Shown here: positions 1 to 9,926 of the stretch, one piece after another
Numbering within the stretch: position 1 is the first letter of the stretch
Layout: the number at the start of each line of letters is the position of its first letter
Source: Eoetvoesiella caeni
GTDB lineage: Bacteria; Pseudomonadota; Gammaproteobacteria; Burkholderiales; Burkholderiaceae_B
Direction: 5' to 3'
NCBI RefSeq assembly: GCF_003315175.1
Contig: NZ_QNRQ01000009.1
Coordinates: 115,329-179,328, forward strand
DNA length: 64,000 nt
Program-made: the position numbers and the translations under genes
Notes under the pieces: model-generated
Told to the model about the DNA's origin: nothing
What the model saw: only the letters and a program-made list of their open reading frames with translations
Database searches by the model: none

Positions 1-44
1 GATAAAAGTTCTATTTCCGATGACATAAATGCGCTTCACCTTTG

Positions 45-63
45 CGAGCGTCTCGCTCGTTTT
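45..63 (+). terminator. possible weak terminator of a gene left of the window
   Basis: A 6-bp inverted repeat CGAGCG/CGCTCG with a 3-nt loop is followed by TTTT. It would fit the end of a plus-strand gene lying left of the window. The stem is short and the gene is not visible, so this is tentative. Confidence 0.3.
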
Positions 64-398
64 GATGCAGGGGACAACCTTCCGCGACACGGCCAGACCG
101 GTTAGCGGATAGCAGGGCAGAAGGCAACGTACGACGCCTTGATAAGCCGTATTCCAACCAGTATACCCAGTTTCAAATTAGAAAGTAACGCGAAACCTGG
201 GAAAGCCGCCCAAAAACAAGCCAAACGTTGACTATATCTGACAGACCATCCGCCAAAGTCTCCGCCGCGGTCCCGATATTGCGCCGCAGCACTGCAAACA
301 GGGGCTTTGCGGACAGGCGTGCGCCCCGCCCCGGTCTGGAAAAGATTACACTTATGCATCGCAACGTTCATTAAAAACCGCCTCAGGAGCTACACCCA
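64..398. other. intergenic region upstream of maeB
   Basis: I see no convincing gene here. The short reading frames on both strands lack ribosome binding sites and recognisable protein features. The stretch presumably holds the maeB promoter, but I could not identify clear -35/-10 boxes. AGGAG at 385-389, nine bases before the maeB ATG, is the only solid signal. Confidence 0.5.
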
Positions 399-2702
399 AT
401 GGTCGCCAACGCTGATCTCTCGAAACTGGCACTCGACTATCATGCCTTCCCAGTGCCAGGAAAAATCTCGGTCACTCCGACCAAGACTCTCGCCAATCAG
501 GACGACCTGTCCCTGGCCTATTCCCCGGGGGTGGCGATAGCCAGCATGGCTATCTACGAAGGCGGCGAAGACGCCGCCGCCAAATACACGTCGCGTTCCA
601 ACCTGGTGGGTGTGGTCACCAACGGCACGGCCGTCCTGGGTCTTGGCAATATCGGGCCGCTGGCCGCCAAGCCCGTCATGGAAGGCAAAGGCTGCCTGTT
701 CAAGAAATTCGCCGGCATCGACGTATTCGACATCGAGCTTGCCGAGAACGACCCCGACAAGCTGGTCGACATCATTGCGGCGCTCGAGCCCACGCTGGGC
801 GGCATCAACCTTGAAGACATCAAGGCCCCCGAATGCTTCTACATCGAAAAGAAGCTGCGCGAACGCATGAAGATTCCGGTTTTCCATGACGACCAGCACG
901 GCACGGCCATTATTTCGGCGGCTGCCATCCTGAACGGCCTTAAAGTGCTGAACAAAGATATCGACAAGGTCAAGCTGGTGTGTTCGGGCGCGGGCGCCGC
1001 GGCCATCGCCTGCCTTAATCTGCTGGTGCACCTGGGCGTACAGCGCTCCAATATTTATGTCGTCGATTCGCGCGGCGTCATCTGGGAAGGCCGCGAGGCC
1101 AATATGGAGCCCACCAAGGCGGCCTACGCGCAAAAAACCGACGCGCGCACCCTGGCCGACGTCTGCCGCGATGCAGACGTTTTCCTGGGCTGTTCGGCTC
1201 CGGGCGTCCTCACAGCCGACATGCTCAAGACCATGGCGCCCCAGCCTTTTATTCTGGCGCTGGCCAATCCCGAGCCTGAAATCCGTCCTGAAATCGCCAA
1301 AGCGGCACGCCCCGACTGCATCATCGCCACCGGGCGTTCGGACTACCCGAACCAGGTCAATAACGTACTGTGCTTCCCCTTCATTTTCCGGGGCGCCATG
1401 GACGTGGGCGCAACCGTCATCAACGAAGAAATGAAGCTGGCCTGCGTCAAGGCCATCGCCGAACTGGCCCAGGCCGAACAAAACGACGAAGTCGCCAGCG
1501 CCTACGCCGACCAAGAGCTATCGTTCGGGCCCGACTATATTATTCCCAAGCCCTTCGATCCGCGCCTGATCATCAGGATTGCGCCGGCCGTTGCCCAGGC
1601 CGCCATGGACTCCGGCGTTGCCAAGCGCCCCATCGAAGACATGGAGGCCTATCGCCAGCGCCTCATGAGCATCGTCTACCACACCGGCCAGCTCATGCGC
1701 CCGCTGTTCATGCAGGCCAAGACCGCACCCAAGCGCGTCATCTACGCCGACGGCGAAGACGAACGCGTACTGCGCGCGGCGCAAACAGTGCTTGACGAAG
1801 GCATAGCCCAGCCCATTCTTATAGGCCGCCCTGCCGTCATCCAGATGCGCATTGAAAAATTCGGCCTGCGCCTGGTCATCGGTGACAACCTCGAGGTCGT
1901 CAACCCGGAAGACGATCAGCGCTTCAACGAAACCTGGTCCGCCTATTACAAGCTGCAAGGCCGCAACGGCGTAACGCCCGAAATTGCCAAGGCCATGGTA
2001 CGCAAGCACAATTCGCTTATCGGCGTCATGCTGCTGCAGCGCGGCGATGCCGACGCCATGCTGTGCGGGGTCGCCAGCCGCTTCGACAACCAGCTTAAAT
2101 ACGTGCAGGAAGTCATCGGCCTCAAGCCCAATGTCAGCACGTATGCAGCCATGAACGTGCTCATGCTGCCCGACCAGACGCTGTTCATCTGCGACACCCA
2201 CGTCAACGAAAACCCCAGCGCCGCCGAAATCGCCGACATGACCATCCAGGCCGCCGCCGAAATCCATCGCTTCGGGGTGGTTCCAAAAGTGGCGCTGTTG
2301 TCGCATTCCAACTTCGGCAGCCGTTCGACAGAATCTTCGCGCAAAATGGCCGAAGCCCGCCGTCTTATCGGCGAGCTTGCACCCCACCTGGAAGTCGATG
2401 GCGAAATGCATGCCGACTCGGCCCTGTCCGAAAAAGTGCGGCTCAAGTCCTACCCCGACTCCACCCTGAAAGGCCCGGCCAACTTGCTGATCATGCCGAA
2501 CCTGGATACCGGCAATATCACATACAACATGCTGAAGATGACGGGCAGCAACGGCGTGGCCATGGGCCCGGTCCTTTTGGGCGCAGCCCGCCCGGTGCAC
2601 ATCCTGACCACCAGCGCCACCGTGCGCCGCATCGTCAACATGACGGCGCTGGCGGTCGTGGACGCGCAGCAAGAAGCTCAACAGGAAGCCCGCAAGGCGT
2701 AA
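399..2702 (+). CDS. maeB: NADP-dependent malic enzyme with C-terminal phosphotransacetylase-like domain (MaeB type)
   Basis: Oxidative decarboxylation of malate to pyruvate with NADP, linking the TCA cycle to pyruvate and NADPH supply. The 767-aa protein has the two-part layout of MaeB: a malic enzyme part (about residues 1-430, with the family motif [10 protein letters not shown] and a Rossmann segment around [12 protein letters not shown]) and a phosphate acetyl/butyryltransferase-like part (about 430-760). In characterised MaeB enzymes the second part is regulatory and does not act as a transacetylase. The ATG at 399 is fixed by AGGAG at 385-389. The gene is monocistronic and ends at a strong hairpin at 2729-2754. 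Confidence 0.95.
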   Translation: MVANADLSKLALDYHAFPVPGKISVTPTKTLANQDDLSLAYSPGVAIASMAIYEGGEDAAAKYTSRSNLVGVVTNGTAVLGLGNIGPLAAKPVMEGKGCLFKKFAGIDVFDIELAENDPDKLVDIIAALEPTLGGINLEDIKAPECFYIEKKLRERMKIPVFHDDQHGTAIISAAAILNGLKVLNKDIDKVKLVCSGAGAAAIACLNLLVHLGVQRSNIYVVDSRGVIWEGREANMEPTKAAYAQKTDARTLADVCRDADVFLGCSAPGVLTADMLKTMAPQPFILALANPEPEIRPEIAKAARPDCIIATGRSDYPNQVNNVLCFPFIFRGAMDVGATVINEEMKLACVKAIAELAQAEQNDEVASAYADQELSFGPDYIIPKPFDPRLIIRIAPAVAQAAMDSGVAKRPIEDMEAYRQRLMSIVYHTGQLMRPLFMQAKTAPKRVIYADGEDERVLRAAQTVLDEGIAQPILIGRPAVIQMRIEKFGLRLVIGDNLEVVNPEDDQRFNETWSAYYKLQGRNGVTPEIAKAMVRKHNSLIGVMLLQRGDADAMLCGVASRFDNQLKYVQEVIGLKPNVSTYAAMNVLMLPDQTLFICDTHVNENPSAAEIADMTIQAAAEIHRFGVVPKVALLSHSNFGSRSTESSRKMAEARRLIGELAPHLEVDGEMHADSALSEKVRLKSYPDSTLKGPANLLIMPNLDTGNITYNMLKMTGSNGVAMGPVLLGAARPVHILTTSATVRRIVNMTALAVVDAQQEAQQEARKA

Positions 2703-2728
2703 AAGCCCAGCAGCCGTCGCCAACAAAA

Positions 2729-2754
2729 AAACCACTCCGCGGAGTGGTTTTTTT
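2729..2754 (+). terminator. rho-independent terminator after maeB
   Basis: A perfect inverted repeat (AAACCACTCCG / CGGAGTGGTTT) at 2729-2750 is followed by a T run to 2754 and preceded by an A run from 2725. It can stop transcription from maeB and, in the other direction, from the convergent gltA transcript. Confidence 0.9.
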
Positions 2755-2809
2755 ATGTTTGCGGAACGCCGCCAGCGATCTGCCGGCGCCCTGCAATCAA
2801 TGATACGCC

Positions 2810-4114
2810 CTAGCGTTGAGCCGGCACATCGCGAACGACGGCGCCGGTGTACAACTGGCGAGGACGGCCGATCTTGTATTCCGGATCGGACAGCATTTCG
2901 TTCCATTGGGCGATCCAGCCCACCGTGCGGGCCAAGGCGAAAATAGCCGTGAACAGCGAGGTGGGGATGCCGATGGCGCGTTGCACGATACCCGAGTAGA
3001 AGTCCACGTTCGGGTACAGCTTGCGTTCGACGAAATACGGATCTTCCAGCGCGATGCGCTCGAGCTCCATGGCCAGCTTGAACAATGGGTCGTTTTCCAG
3101 GCCCAAAGCCGACAGCACTTCTTTGCAGGTTTCCTGCATCAGCTTGGCGCGCGGATCGTAGTTCTTGTAGACACGGTGGCCAAAGCCCATCAGGCGCACG
3201 CCCGAGTTCTTGTCCTTGACCTTTTCCATGAACTCGCCCACTTTGGCAATGCCGCCATTGGCTTGCAGGTCTTCCAGCATTTGCAGGCAAGCTTCGTTGG
3301 CGCCGCCGTGCGCGGGGCCCCAAAGGCAAGCCACACCGGCCGCGATTGCCGCAAACGGATTGGTGCCCGACGAACCGCACAGACGCACGGTGGAGGTCGA
3401 TGCGTTCTGCTCGTGGTCTGCGTGCAAAATGAAAATACGGTCGAGCGCGCGTTCGACGACGTCGTTGACCTTGTAGTCCTCGCATGGCGTGGCGAACATC
3501 ATGCGCACGAAGTTGCCCGTGTAGGACAAGTCGTTTTGCGGATAGATGAAAGGCTGGCCTTGCGAGTACTTGTATGCCATGGCGACCAGCGTCGGCATCT
3601 TGGCGATCAGGCGGATGGCCGAAATTTCACGATGGCGCGGGTTGGTGATGTCGGTCGAGTCGTGATAGAAGGCCGACAAGGCGCCGACCAGGCCCGTAAG
3701 CACGGCCATCGGGTGGGCGTCGCGGCGGAAACCGCGCAGGAAGAAATGAAGCTGCTCGTGAACCAGCGAATGATGGGTCACCAGCGAGTCGAATTCGCTT
3801 TTTTGGGCCGCGTTGGGCAATTCGCCGTTCAGGATCAGGTAGCTGACGTCCATGAAGTCGCAGCTTTTGGCCAATTGGTCGATAGGGTAGCCGCGATACA
3901 GAAGCTGGCCCTTGTCGCCGTCGATATAAGTTATGGCCGATTCGCACGACGCTGTGGCCAGAAAGCCCGGGTCGTACGTGAACATGCCGGTCTGGCTGTA
4001 CAGCTTGCGGATGTCGATGACTTCAGGTCCGATCGTGCCTGAGTACACCGGGAATTCGACTGGTGCGCTACCATCGGAGAATGATAGGGTAGCTTTTTTT
4101 TCTGACAGTTGCAT
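2810..4114 (-). CDS. gltA: citrate synthase (type II)
   Basis: Condenses acetyl-CoA and oxaloacetate to citrate. The 434-aa protein has the length and N-terminal extension of Gram-negative hexameric citrate synthases. Visible motifs include HGGANEA, the catalytic [14 protein letters not shown] segment, and the late LEDPYF/NVDFYSG region carrying the catalytic Asp. I chose the ATG at 4114 because TGAGGA lies just upstream at the right distance; a TTG five codons earlier lacks its own site. It is the last gene of the minus-strand sdhCDABE-gltA array, 18 nt after sdhE, and is probably co-transcribed. Confidence 0.95.
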   Translation of the reverse strand: MQLSEKKATLSFSDGSAPVEFPVYSGTIGPEVIDIRKLYSQTGMFTYDPGFLATASCESAITYIDGDKGQLLYRGYPIDQLAKSCDFMDVSYLILNGELPNAAQKSEFDSLVTHHSLVHEQLHFFLRGFRRDAHPMAVLTGLVGALSAFYHDSTDITNPRHREISAIRLIAKMPTLVAMAYKYSQGQPFIYPQNDLSYTGNFVRMMFATPCEDYKVNDVVERALDRIFILHADHEQNASTSTVRLCGSSGTNPFAAIAAGVACLWGPAHGGANEACLQMLEDLQANGGIAKVGEFMEKVKDKNSGVRLMGFGHRVYKNYDPRAKLMQETCKEVLSALGLENDPLFKLAMELERIALEDPYFVERKLYPNVDFYSGIVQRAIGIPTSLFTAIFALARTVGWIAQWNEMLSDPEYKIGRPRQLYTGAVVRDVPAQR

Positions 4115-4132
4115 CACGTTATTCCTCAAAAA

Positions 4133-4393
4133 TTACAATGCCCGCATTTGTGCGACCAGCTTGCGCAAATCGGGAGTGTCGTATTCTCCTGAAAGCTCAG
4201 TGCGGCCCAACAAAACGTCAAGCAAATCGTTATCGCCCATGTCGAACAAATGAGACAAGGCTGATACATCGGTTTCGGTGAGCTGGTCTTCGAAGCGATC
4301 AAGAAATTTTGTAATGACCAAGTCGTTTTCCAGCAAACCACGGCGTGCGCGCCACCGTAGACGCGCACGCTCGAGTTCTGACAGTTTTTTCAT
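4133..4393 (-). CDS. sdhE: succinate dehydrogenase flavinylation factor SdhE
   Basis: A small (86 aa) helical protein of the SdhE/YgfY family, which promotes covalent FAD attachment to SdhA. The N-terminal half carries the family RGxxE signature (RRGLLEND, residues 18-25), the part that contacts the flavoprotein. It lies between sdhB and gltA on the same strand, the usual beta- and gammaproteobacterial context, with gaps of only 12 and 18 nt, so co-expression with the Sdh complex is expected. Confidence 0.93.
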   Translation of the reverse strand: MKKLSELERARLRWRARRGLLENDLVITKFLDRFEDQLTETDVSALSHLFDMGDNDLLDVLLGRTELSGEYDTPDLRKLVAQMRAL

Positions 4394-4405
4394 AAAATAC
4401 TGTCG

Positions 4406-5122
4406 TTAGAAACTGCGACGAACCAGAAGTTCTTTGATCTTGCCAATGGCTTCCGAAGGATTCAACCCCTTGGGACAGACACTGGTGCAGTTCATAATGG
4501 TGTGGCAGCGGAACAGACGATACGGATCTTCCAGGTTGTCGAGCCGCTCGCCGGTGGCTTCGTCGCGCGAATCGGCAATGAAGCGGTAAGCCTGCAGCAA
4601 GCCGGCCGGACCCACGAATTTGTCCGGGTTCCACCAGAACGACGGGCACGCCGTCGAGCAGCAGGCGCACAAAATACATTCGTACAAGCCGTTAAGCTCG
4701 TCGCGAGCCTCGGGAGTCTGCAAACGCTCTTTCTCGGGAGGCGGCTGATTGTTGATCAGGTAAGGCTTGATCGAATGATACTGATTGAAGAAGTCGGTCA
4801 TGTCGACGATCAGGTCGCGCACGACCGGCAAGCCGGGCAGCGGACGAAGCACGATAGGCTCTTTGACGTCGAGCAAGTTGGTCGTGCAGGCCAGGCCGTT
4901 CTTGCCGTTGATGTTCATGGCATCGGAGCCGCACACGCCTTCGCGGCACGAGCGGCGCAGCGCCAGGCTGTCGTCGACGTCGGACTTGATGCGGATCAGC
5001 GCATCAAGCAGCATCTTGTCGGTAGGCTGCAGCTCGACTTCGAGCTTCTGCATATAGGGGCGCTCGTCCTTGTCAGGATCGTAGCGATAAATTTCAAACT
5101 TGACGATACGTTTTTGACTCAT
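4406..5122 (-). CDS. sdhB: succinate dehydrogenase iron-sulfur subunit
   Basis: Electron-transfer subunit of complex II, peripheral on the inner membrane. The 238-aa sequence shows all three cluster motifs: [2Fe-2S] CREGVCGSD with C59, C64, the Asp at 67 typical of this family, and C79; then C149xxC152xxC155xxxC159 and C206/C212/C216 for the [4Fe-4S] and [3Fe-4S] centres. It lies 12 nt after sdhA and 12 nt before sdhE. Confidence 0.97.
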   Translation of the reverse strand: MSQKRIVKFEIYRYDPDKDERPYMQKLEVELQPTDKMLLDALIRIKSDVDDSLALRRSCREGVCGSDAMNINGKNGLACTTNLLDVKEPIVLRPLPGLPVVRDLIVDMTDFFNQYHSIKPYLINNQPPPEKERLQTPEARDELNGLYECILCACCSTACPSFWWNPDKFVGPAGLLQAYRFIADSRDEATGERLDNLEDPYRLFRCHTIMNCTSVCPKGLNPSEAIGKIKELLVRRSF

Positions 5123-5134
5123 TTCAGTTCCTGC

Positions 5135-6913
5135 TTAGAAGGTCCGCGCTTTGGGTGGGAAGCTCTCGACAGTCAGCGGCTTCATTTGCACAGGCTTGTA
5201 CTCCAGCCGCCGGTTTTCGGAGAACCACATCGTATGGAGCAGCCAGTTGTCGTCATCGCGTTCGGGATGATCGTCCAGGGCGTGCGCGCCGCGGCTTTCG
5301 GTACGGTTGGCCGCCGACTTGGTTGTCGCCAGCGCCACTTCTTTCATGTTGGCAAGCTCAAGCGCCTCGATGCGGGCGGTATTCCAGACCTTGGACTTGT
5401 CCTTGAAGTAGACGTTGTCGCAGCGGTCGGCGATCTGTTCCATCTGGGTAACGCCTTCGTTCAGCAGCTTGAGCGTGCGGAACACGCCGCAATGCGCCTG
5501 CATGCTGTCGCGCATGGCGTTATGCACTTCGTAGACGTTTTCGCCGGAGGCACGGGTTTCAAGCTTGTCGACGCGGTCGAGCGAGTGCTCGATCGACGAT
5601 TCGGGAATGGCCTGATGAGCGTGCTGGCGTTCCGGGTGGGAAGCAACGATATGATTGCCGGCGGCGCGCCCGAAGACGATAAGGTCAAGCAGCGAGTTGG
5701 TGCCGAGGCGGTTGGCGCCGTGCACCGAAGTGGCCGCGCATTCGCCGACGGCATACAGGCCATGCACAGGCTTGTTCTGGCCATTGGCCCAGTCCATGAC
5801 CTGGCCGTTGATGTCGGTGGGAATGCCGCCCATCTGGTAATGGATGGTTGGAATGACAGGAATAGGATCTTTGATGGGGTCGACGTTGCCGAACTTGATT
5901 GCGATTTCGCGAATCGACGGCAACCGCTTCATGATGGTCTCGGCGCCGATGTGATCCAGCTTCAGCAAGATGTGGTCGCCGTTGGGACCGCAGCCCCGCC
6001 CTTCTTTGATTTCCTGGTCCATCGAGCGCGACACGAAGTCGCGGGGAGCCAAGTCTTTGAGCGTGGGCGCATAGCGCTCCATGAAGCGCTCGCCGTCTTT
6101 ATTCAGCAGGATGCCGCCTTCGCCGCGCACGCCTTCGGTAATGAGCACGCCCGCGCCGGCCACGCCGGTGGGGTGGAATTGCCAGAACTCCAGGTCCTGC
6201 AGCGGCAGGCCGGCACGTGCGGCCATGCCCAGGCCGTCGCCGGTATTGATGAAAGCATTGGTCGAAGCGGCCCAGATGCGGCCCGCGCCGCCGGTTGCCA
6301 GCACCGTGGTCTTGGCTTCAAGCACGTAGATTTCGCCGGTTTCCATTTCAAGGGCGGTAACGCCCAGAACGTCGCCCGCTTCGTTGCGCAGCAAATCAAG
6401 CGCCATCCATTCGACGAAGAACTGTGTGCGCGCGGCGACGTTGCGCTGATACAGGGTGTGCAACATGGCGTGACCGGTACGGTCGGCCGCGGCACAGGCG
6501 CGCTGTACGGGCTTTTCGCCGAAATTGGCTGTATGGCCGCCGAAAGGACGCTGGTATATGGTGCCGTCGGCATTGCGGTCGAAAGGCATGCCGAAGTGTT
6601 CGAGTTCGTAGACAGCATTGGGCGCTTCGCGGCACATGAATTCGATGGCGTCCTGGTCGCCGAGCCAGTCGGAACCCTTGACGGTATCGTACATATGCCA
6701 ATACCAATTGTCTTCGCTCATGTTGCCCAGCGACGCACTAACGCCGCCCTGAGCCGCAACTGTGTGCGAACGCGTGGGAAATACTTTGGACAATACGGCT
6801 ACCGATAAGCCGGCTTGAGCCAGTTGCAAGGAGCAACGCATGCCGGATCCGCCGGCTCCTACGACCACCACATCGAATTGGCGGCGAGGTAAGGTTTTTT
6901 TGACAGCAGCCAC
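5135..6913 (-). CDS. sdhA: succinate dehydrogenase flavoprotein subunit
   Basis: Catalytic subunit that oxidises succinate to fumarate. The 592-aa sequence has the dinucleotide-binding VVVVGAGGSG near residue 15, and the SHTVAAQGG motif in which His50 is the expected covalent FAD attachment site. It also has the substrate-loop region HPTGVAGAGVLITEGVRGEGG, listed here in part, and NRLGTNSLLDLIVFG near residue 400. Its length matches the family. It lies 3 nt after sdhD in the sdhC-D-A-B-E array. Confidence 0.97.
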   Translation of the reverse strand: MAAVKKTLPRRQFDVVVVGAGGSGMRCSLQLAQAGLSVAVLSKVFPTRSHTVAAQGGVSASLGNMSEDNWYWHMYDTVKGSDWLGDQDAIEFMCREAPNAVYELEHFGMPFDRNADGTIYQRPFGGHTANFGEKPVQRACAAADRTGHAMLHTLYQRNVAARTQFFVEWMALDLLRNEAGDVLGVTALEMETGEIYVLEAKTTVLATGGAGRIWAASTNAFINTGDGLGMAARAGLPLQDLEFWQFHPTGVAGAGVLITEGVRGEGGILLNKDGERFMERYAPTLKDLAPRDFVSRSMDQEIKEGRGCGPNGDHILLKLDHIGAETIMKRLPSIREIAIKFGNVDPIKDPIPVIPTIHYQMGGIPTDINGQVMDWANGQNKPVHGLYAVGECAATSVHGANRLGTNSLLDLIVFGRAAGNHIVASHPERQHAHQAIPESSIEHSLDRVDKLETRASGENVYEVHNAMRDSMQAHCGVFRTLKLLNEGVTQMEQIADRCDNVYFKDKSKVWNTARIEALELANMKEVALATTKSAANRTESRGAHALDDHPERDDDNWLLHTMWFSENRRLEYKPVQMKPLTVESFPPKARTF

Positions 6914-6916
6914 GGC

Positions 6917-7300
6917 TTATAGACTCCAGAGAATTTTTGCGAAAAAGATGACCGAACCGACCGTCCACAACAGGGTCAGGACAAGCAGCAACATGCGCCA
7001 GCCGGCCGGTTTGACGTAGTCCATCCAGATATCGCGAACCCCGATCCAGGCATGCCAGGCCAGCGACAGGAATGCCAGCGTTGCCAGCAACTGCCCCACG
7101 GGCAATGCGCCGAGGTGGAAAGTGAAAAGATTTTGCCAGGTTTCGAAGTTCATCCCGGAAGAGAACACAAAACCTAAAAACAGAACTACGGTGTACACGG
7201 CCATGATGACCGCGGTGCAGCGCTGAACAATGAAATCGAGCGTGCCGTAATGGGCGCCTACGACCAGGCGCTTTGTTCCAATGCGTTCTTGAGTAGCCAT
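6917..7300 (-). CDS. sdhD: succinate dehydrogenase membrane anchor subunit SdhD
   Basis: A 127-aa protein with three predicted membrane helices (about residues 28-46, 66-88 and 101-123). The motif HAWIGVRDIWMDY contains His83, matching the heme b ligand of E. coli SdhD (His71), and Asp94-Tyr95, matching the quinone-site Asp-Tyr pair. Its start codon overlaps the sdhC stop codon (TAATG), implying translational coupling. Confidence 0.93.
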   Translation of the reverse strand: MATQERIGTKRLVVGAHYGTLDFIVQRCTAVIMAVYTVVLFLGFVFSSGMNFETWQNLFTFHLGALPVGQLLATLAFLSLAWHAWIGVRDIWMDYVKPAGWRMLLLVLTLLWTVGSVIFFAKILWSL

Positions 7301-7713
7301 TACCAGACCCCGAATAATTTAAGACCGAAAATCACGGTCAACGCCAGGCTGATGCCGATGACGACGCCGGCGCTTTTTTGAGCGGCTTCTTTGTCGTTGC
7401 CAATATGCAGGTCCAGCGTCAGGTACCGGATGCCGGCACAGAAGTGGTGCAGATAGCCCCAAACGAGCACGAGCAGCACGATTTTGCAAAGCGGATTGGA
7501 AGCCCACTGGCTGATGGATGCGTAGCTTTCCGCCGATGTCACGCTAAGCGCGAACAGCGGAATGATCACAAGAGGCAGACAGAGGAACAGCAAAGCGCCG
7601 CTGACACGGTGCAAGATGGAGGTTTTCCCTGCCAGGGGAAGGTTGTAGCTCAGTATCTGCGGTACGCTTATATTGCGAAACTGCGGACGCGGCTTGGAAG
7701 CTGAATCGGACAT
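7300..7713 (-). CDS. sdhC: succinate dehydrogenase cytochrome b556 subunit SdhC
   Basis: A 137-aa membrane subunit with three helices. It has the family motif SILHRVSGALLF (residues 32-43), containing the quinone-site Ser and Arg, and HHFCAGIRYL, in which His90 is the likely heme ligand. It is the first gene of the sdh array; GAGG lies six bases before the ATG. A 96-nt gap separates it from the GntR gene on the same strand, so it may have its own promoter or be read through from the regulator. Confidence 0.93.
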   Translation of the reverse strand: MSDSASKPRPQFRNISVPQILSYNLPLAGKTSILHRVSGALLFLCLPLVIIPLFALSVTSAESYASISQWASNPLCKIVLLVLVWGYLHHFCAGIRYLTLDLHIGNDKEAAQKSAGVVIGISLALTVIFGLKLFGVW

Positions 7714-7809
7714 GATGGCCTCAAGGTTATAACAAATAATTTATTGCAAAGCGCTACGGTATTTTCACCGATTTAGGGGACACGTATCAAATCGGGGAAA
7801 AAACCTCTA

Positions 7810-8580
7810 TCAATTTAAACTGTTTCTGTAATGAAACCGTTCAGTCACATATAATCCCCTACGTACTTCCACGGGGCGGTCGCCGTAGGTATACGACACC
7901 CGCTCTACCTGTAGCAATGGGCTGGAAGGAGCCACCTGCAGCAGTTCAGCCTGGTCGACACCCGCCGATACCGCCTTGATCTTTTCGTCTGCTCGCACCA
8001 TGCTAATCCCAAACTCGGATTCGAACAAAGCATATAACGGCCCGCGGTAGCGGGAAACGGAATCCACCGTCAGGCCGCGGAACACCGAGCCGGGCAGCCA
8101 GATGTCGTCCAGTATGGTCGGAACCTGCTCGAACGACAGCAGGCGGCGCAAATTGATGACGGCGTCCGCGGTGCGCAAATCAAGCAGGCGTGCGATATCG
8201 ACCGGCGCCTTGACGCGGCGGCAGTCGAGGATCTGGCTGCCTGTTACCTTGGGCTGGCCGTCGTCGGGGGTCAGGCGCAAGAAGCGAAAGCGGACTTTTG
8301 CTTCTTGGTGCGTGGCGACGAACGTGCCCTTGCCCTGGCGCCGCAGCAACAGGTTTTCGGCGGCAAGCTCGTCTATGGCCTTGCGCACCGTACCCTGGCT
8401 GACCTGGAATCGCGCAGCGAGTTCGAGTTCGCTGGGTATGGATTCGCCCGGCTTCCATTCGCCGCGGTCCAGGCTTTGCAGCAACAACCCCTTGATCTGC
8501 TGGTACAGCGGGCTGTAGGCCGCGCTGCTGGCAGCGCGATCGGAGTCCGAAGCTTGATCGTTTGAAGGGGTATCAGACAT
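7810..8580 (-). CDS. GntR-family (HutC/UTRA subfamily) transcriptional regulator, candidate regulator of the TCA/methylcitrate block
   Basis: A 256-aa protein with an N-terminal GntR winged helix (about residues 22-95; SIPSELELAARFQVSQGTVR is the recognition region) and a C-terminal UTRA effector domain (about 115-250). It is encoded upstream of and in line with sdhCDABE-gltA, and divergently from mdh. A 23-bp perfect inverted repeat lies in the mdh/GntR intergenic region, and close copies precede prpB and acnB, so I infer that this protein binds there. The effector is unknown; UTRA domains bind small metabolites. I chose the ATG at 8580; a GTG six codons upstream (8598) is an alternative, and neither has a strong ribosome binding site. 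Confidence 0.85.
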   Translation of the reverse strand: MSDTPSNDQASDSDRAASSAAYSPLYQQIKGLLLQSLDRGEWKPGESIPSELELAARFQVSQGTVRKAIDELAAENLLLRRQGKGTFVATHQEAKVRFRFLRLTPDDGQPKVTGSQILDCRRVKAPVDIARLLDLRTADAVINLRRLLSFEQVPTILDDIWLPGSVFRGLTVDSVSRYRGPLYALFESEFGISMVRADEKIKAVSAGVDQAELLQVAPSSPLLQVERVSYTYGDRPVEVRRGLYVTERFHYRNSLN

Positions 8581-8680
8581 GGCTGGGCAGCAAGGCACCT
8601 GGGCGAAAGTTGAAGTTTGAAGTATAGGGTGGAACGCCCATTATTTTCGCATGCTTTACAACTTATGTCTAACAGTCTTG

Positions 8681-8703
8681 TGTCTTATATAAGATATAAG
8701 ACA
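8681..8703. promoter_or_regulatory. perfect inverted-repeat operator (site 1), probably GntR-bound
   Basis: The 10-nt arms TGTCTTATAT and ATATAAGACA flank a 3-nt centre AAG, a perfect 23-bp inverted repeat. It lies between the divergent GntR gene and mdh, about 100 nt from the GntR start and 140 nt from the mdh start, and one base upstream of a candidate mdh -35 box. The same motif recurs at 12138 and 20451. Protein identity is inferred from gene adjacency and the family's habit of binding inverted repeats. Confidence 0.8.
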
Positions 8704-8704
8704 A

Positions 8705-8733
8705 TTGACGGCAAATCCGGTTTCCTCTAATCT
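8705..8733 (+). promoter_or_regulatory. candidate sigma-70 promoter of mdh
   Basis: TTGACG (8705-8710) and TAATCT (8728-8733) are spaced by 17 bp, in the right orientation for mdh, with a predicted start near 8740 and a leader of about 100 nt. The inverted repeat at 8681-8703 abuts the -35 box. The -35 box is good and the -10 box is moderate. Confidence 0.5.
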
Positions 8734-8843
8734 GCAAACGATTTAAACTGTCGGCTATTAGTGTCTTGCCCGGTCGGTTGAAAGCCAATCAACCTGACAG
8801 AATACTAGCCCAGCCAACCATTCATTTTTACTGGAGATTGTTC

Positions 8844-9833
8844 ATGTCCAAACCCGCCATGCGTGTCGCCGTTACCGGCGCTGCCGGCCAAATTGGTTAC
8901 GCCCTGCTGTTCCGTATCGCCTCGGGCGAAATGCTGGGAAAAGACCAGCCGGTCATTCTGCAATTGCTTGAGATCCCCGACGAAAAAGCACAGAAAGCGC
9001 TGAAAGGCGTCATGATGGAATTGGACGATTGCGCATTCCCCCTGCTGGCCGGCATGACCGCCCACAGCGACCCGCGCGAAGCCTTCAAGGACGCCGACAT
9101 TGCCCTGCTGGTCGGCGCCCGCCCCCGCGGCGCCGGCATGGAGCGCAAAGACCTGCTGCAAGTCAACGCCCAGATCTTCACCGCCCAGGGCAAGGCGCTT
9201 AACGACGTCGCCAGCCGCAACGTCAAAGTGCTGGTGGTCGGCAACCCCGCCAACACCAACGCCTACATCGCCATGAAGTCCGCACCCGACCTGCCCGCGA
9301 AAAACTTCACCGCCATGCTGCGCCTGGACCACAACCGCGCGCTGTCGCAACTGGCCGCAAAGTCGGGCAAGAAAGTCGCCGACATCGAAAAGCTCATCGT
9401 ATGGGGCAACCACTCGCCCACCATGTACCCCGACACCCGCTTCGCCACCGTCGGCGGCCAAAGCCTGCCCAAGCTCATCAATGACGACGCCTGGAATCGC
9501 GACGTCTTCATCCCCACCGTGGGCAAACGCGGCGGCGCCATCATCGAAGCGCGCGGCCTGTCGTCGGCCGCTTCGGCCGCCAATGCCGCCATCGACCACA
9601 TCCATGACTGGGTTCTGGGCAGCAACGGCAAATGGGTCACCATGGGCATTCCGTCCGACGGTTCCTACGGCATCCCCGAAGGCATCATCTACGGCGTTCC
9701 CGTCACCACCGCCAACGGCGAATACACCCGTATCGAAGGCCTGGAAATCGACGCGTTCTCGCGCGAACGCATGGACTTCACCCTGAACGAACTGCTGGAA
9801 GAACGCGACGGCGTGAAAGACCTGCTGAATTAA
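8844..9833 (+). CDS. mdh: malate dehydrogenase
   Basis: NAD-dependent interconversion of malate and oxaloacetate. The 329-aa protein has the Rossmann motif [11 protein letters not shown] near the N-terminus, the substrate-binding RPRGAGMER loop (around residue 90), RLDHNRA, and the catalytic His in [11 protein letters not shown]. It belongs to the group resembling cytosolic eukaryotic MDH, common in betaproteobacteria. The ATG at 8844 follows GGAG at 8833-8836; an in-frame start 26 codons earlier lacks a site. It is divergent from the GntR gene and convergent with prpR. Confidence 0.96.
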   Translation: MSKPAMRVAVTGAAGQIGYALLFRIASGEMLGKDQPVILQLLEIPDEKAQKALKGVMMELDDCAFPLLAGMTAHSDPREAFKDADIALLVGARPRGAGMERKDLLQVNAQIFTAQGKALNDVASRNVKVLVVGNPANTNAYIAMKSAPDLPAKNFTAMLRLDHNRALSQLAAKSGKKVADIEKLIVWGNHSPTMYPDTRFATVGGQSLPKLINDDAWNRDVFIPTVGKRGGAIIEARGLSSAASAANAAIDHIHDWVLGSNGKWVTMGIPSDGSYGIPEGIIYGVPVTTANGEYTRIEGLEIDAFSRERMDFTLNELLEERDGVKDLLN

Positions 9834-9899
9834 TACGCAGCCGGCTCCGGCCCAGCCCAAGCAAGCCCTGGCTTTATGCCGGGGTTTGCCAGAAACGCC

Positions 9900-9926
9900 A
9901 AATGCCTCTTTACCGAGGCATTTTTT
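9900..9926 (+). terminator. rho-independent terminator after mdh
   Basis: The stem AAATGCCTC (9900-9908) and GAGGCATTT (9915-9923) with a 6-nt loop runs into a T tract. It ends the mdh transcript and overlaps the stop codon of the convergent prpR. Confidence 0.85.

Noticed and set aside
1518..3485. Long minus-strand open frame over maeB and gltA
   Set aside because: It is antisense to maeB and then runs in the wrong frame through gltA. Its protein shows no family features, and long shadow frames are expected in GC-rich DNA.
4502..6808. 768-codon plus-strand frame opposite sdhB and sdhA
   Set aside because: It lies fully antisense to two certain genes; composition (His/Gly/Val-rich) is that of a shadow frame.
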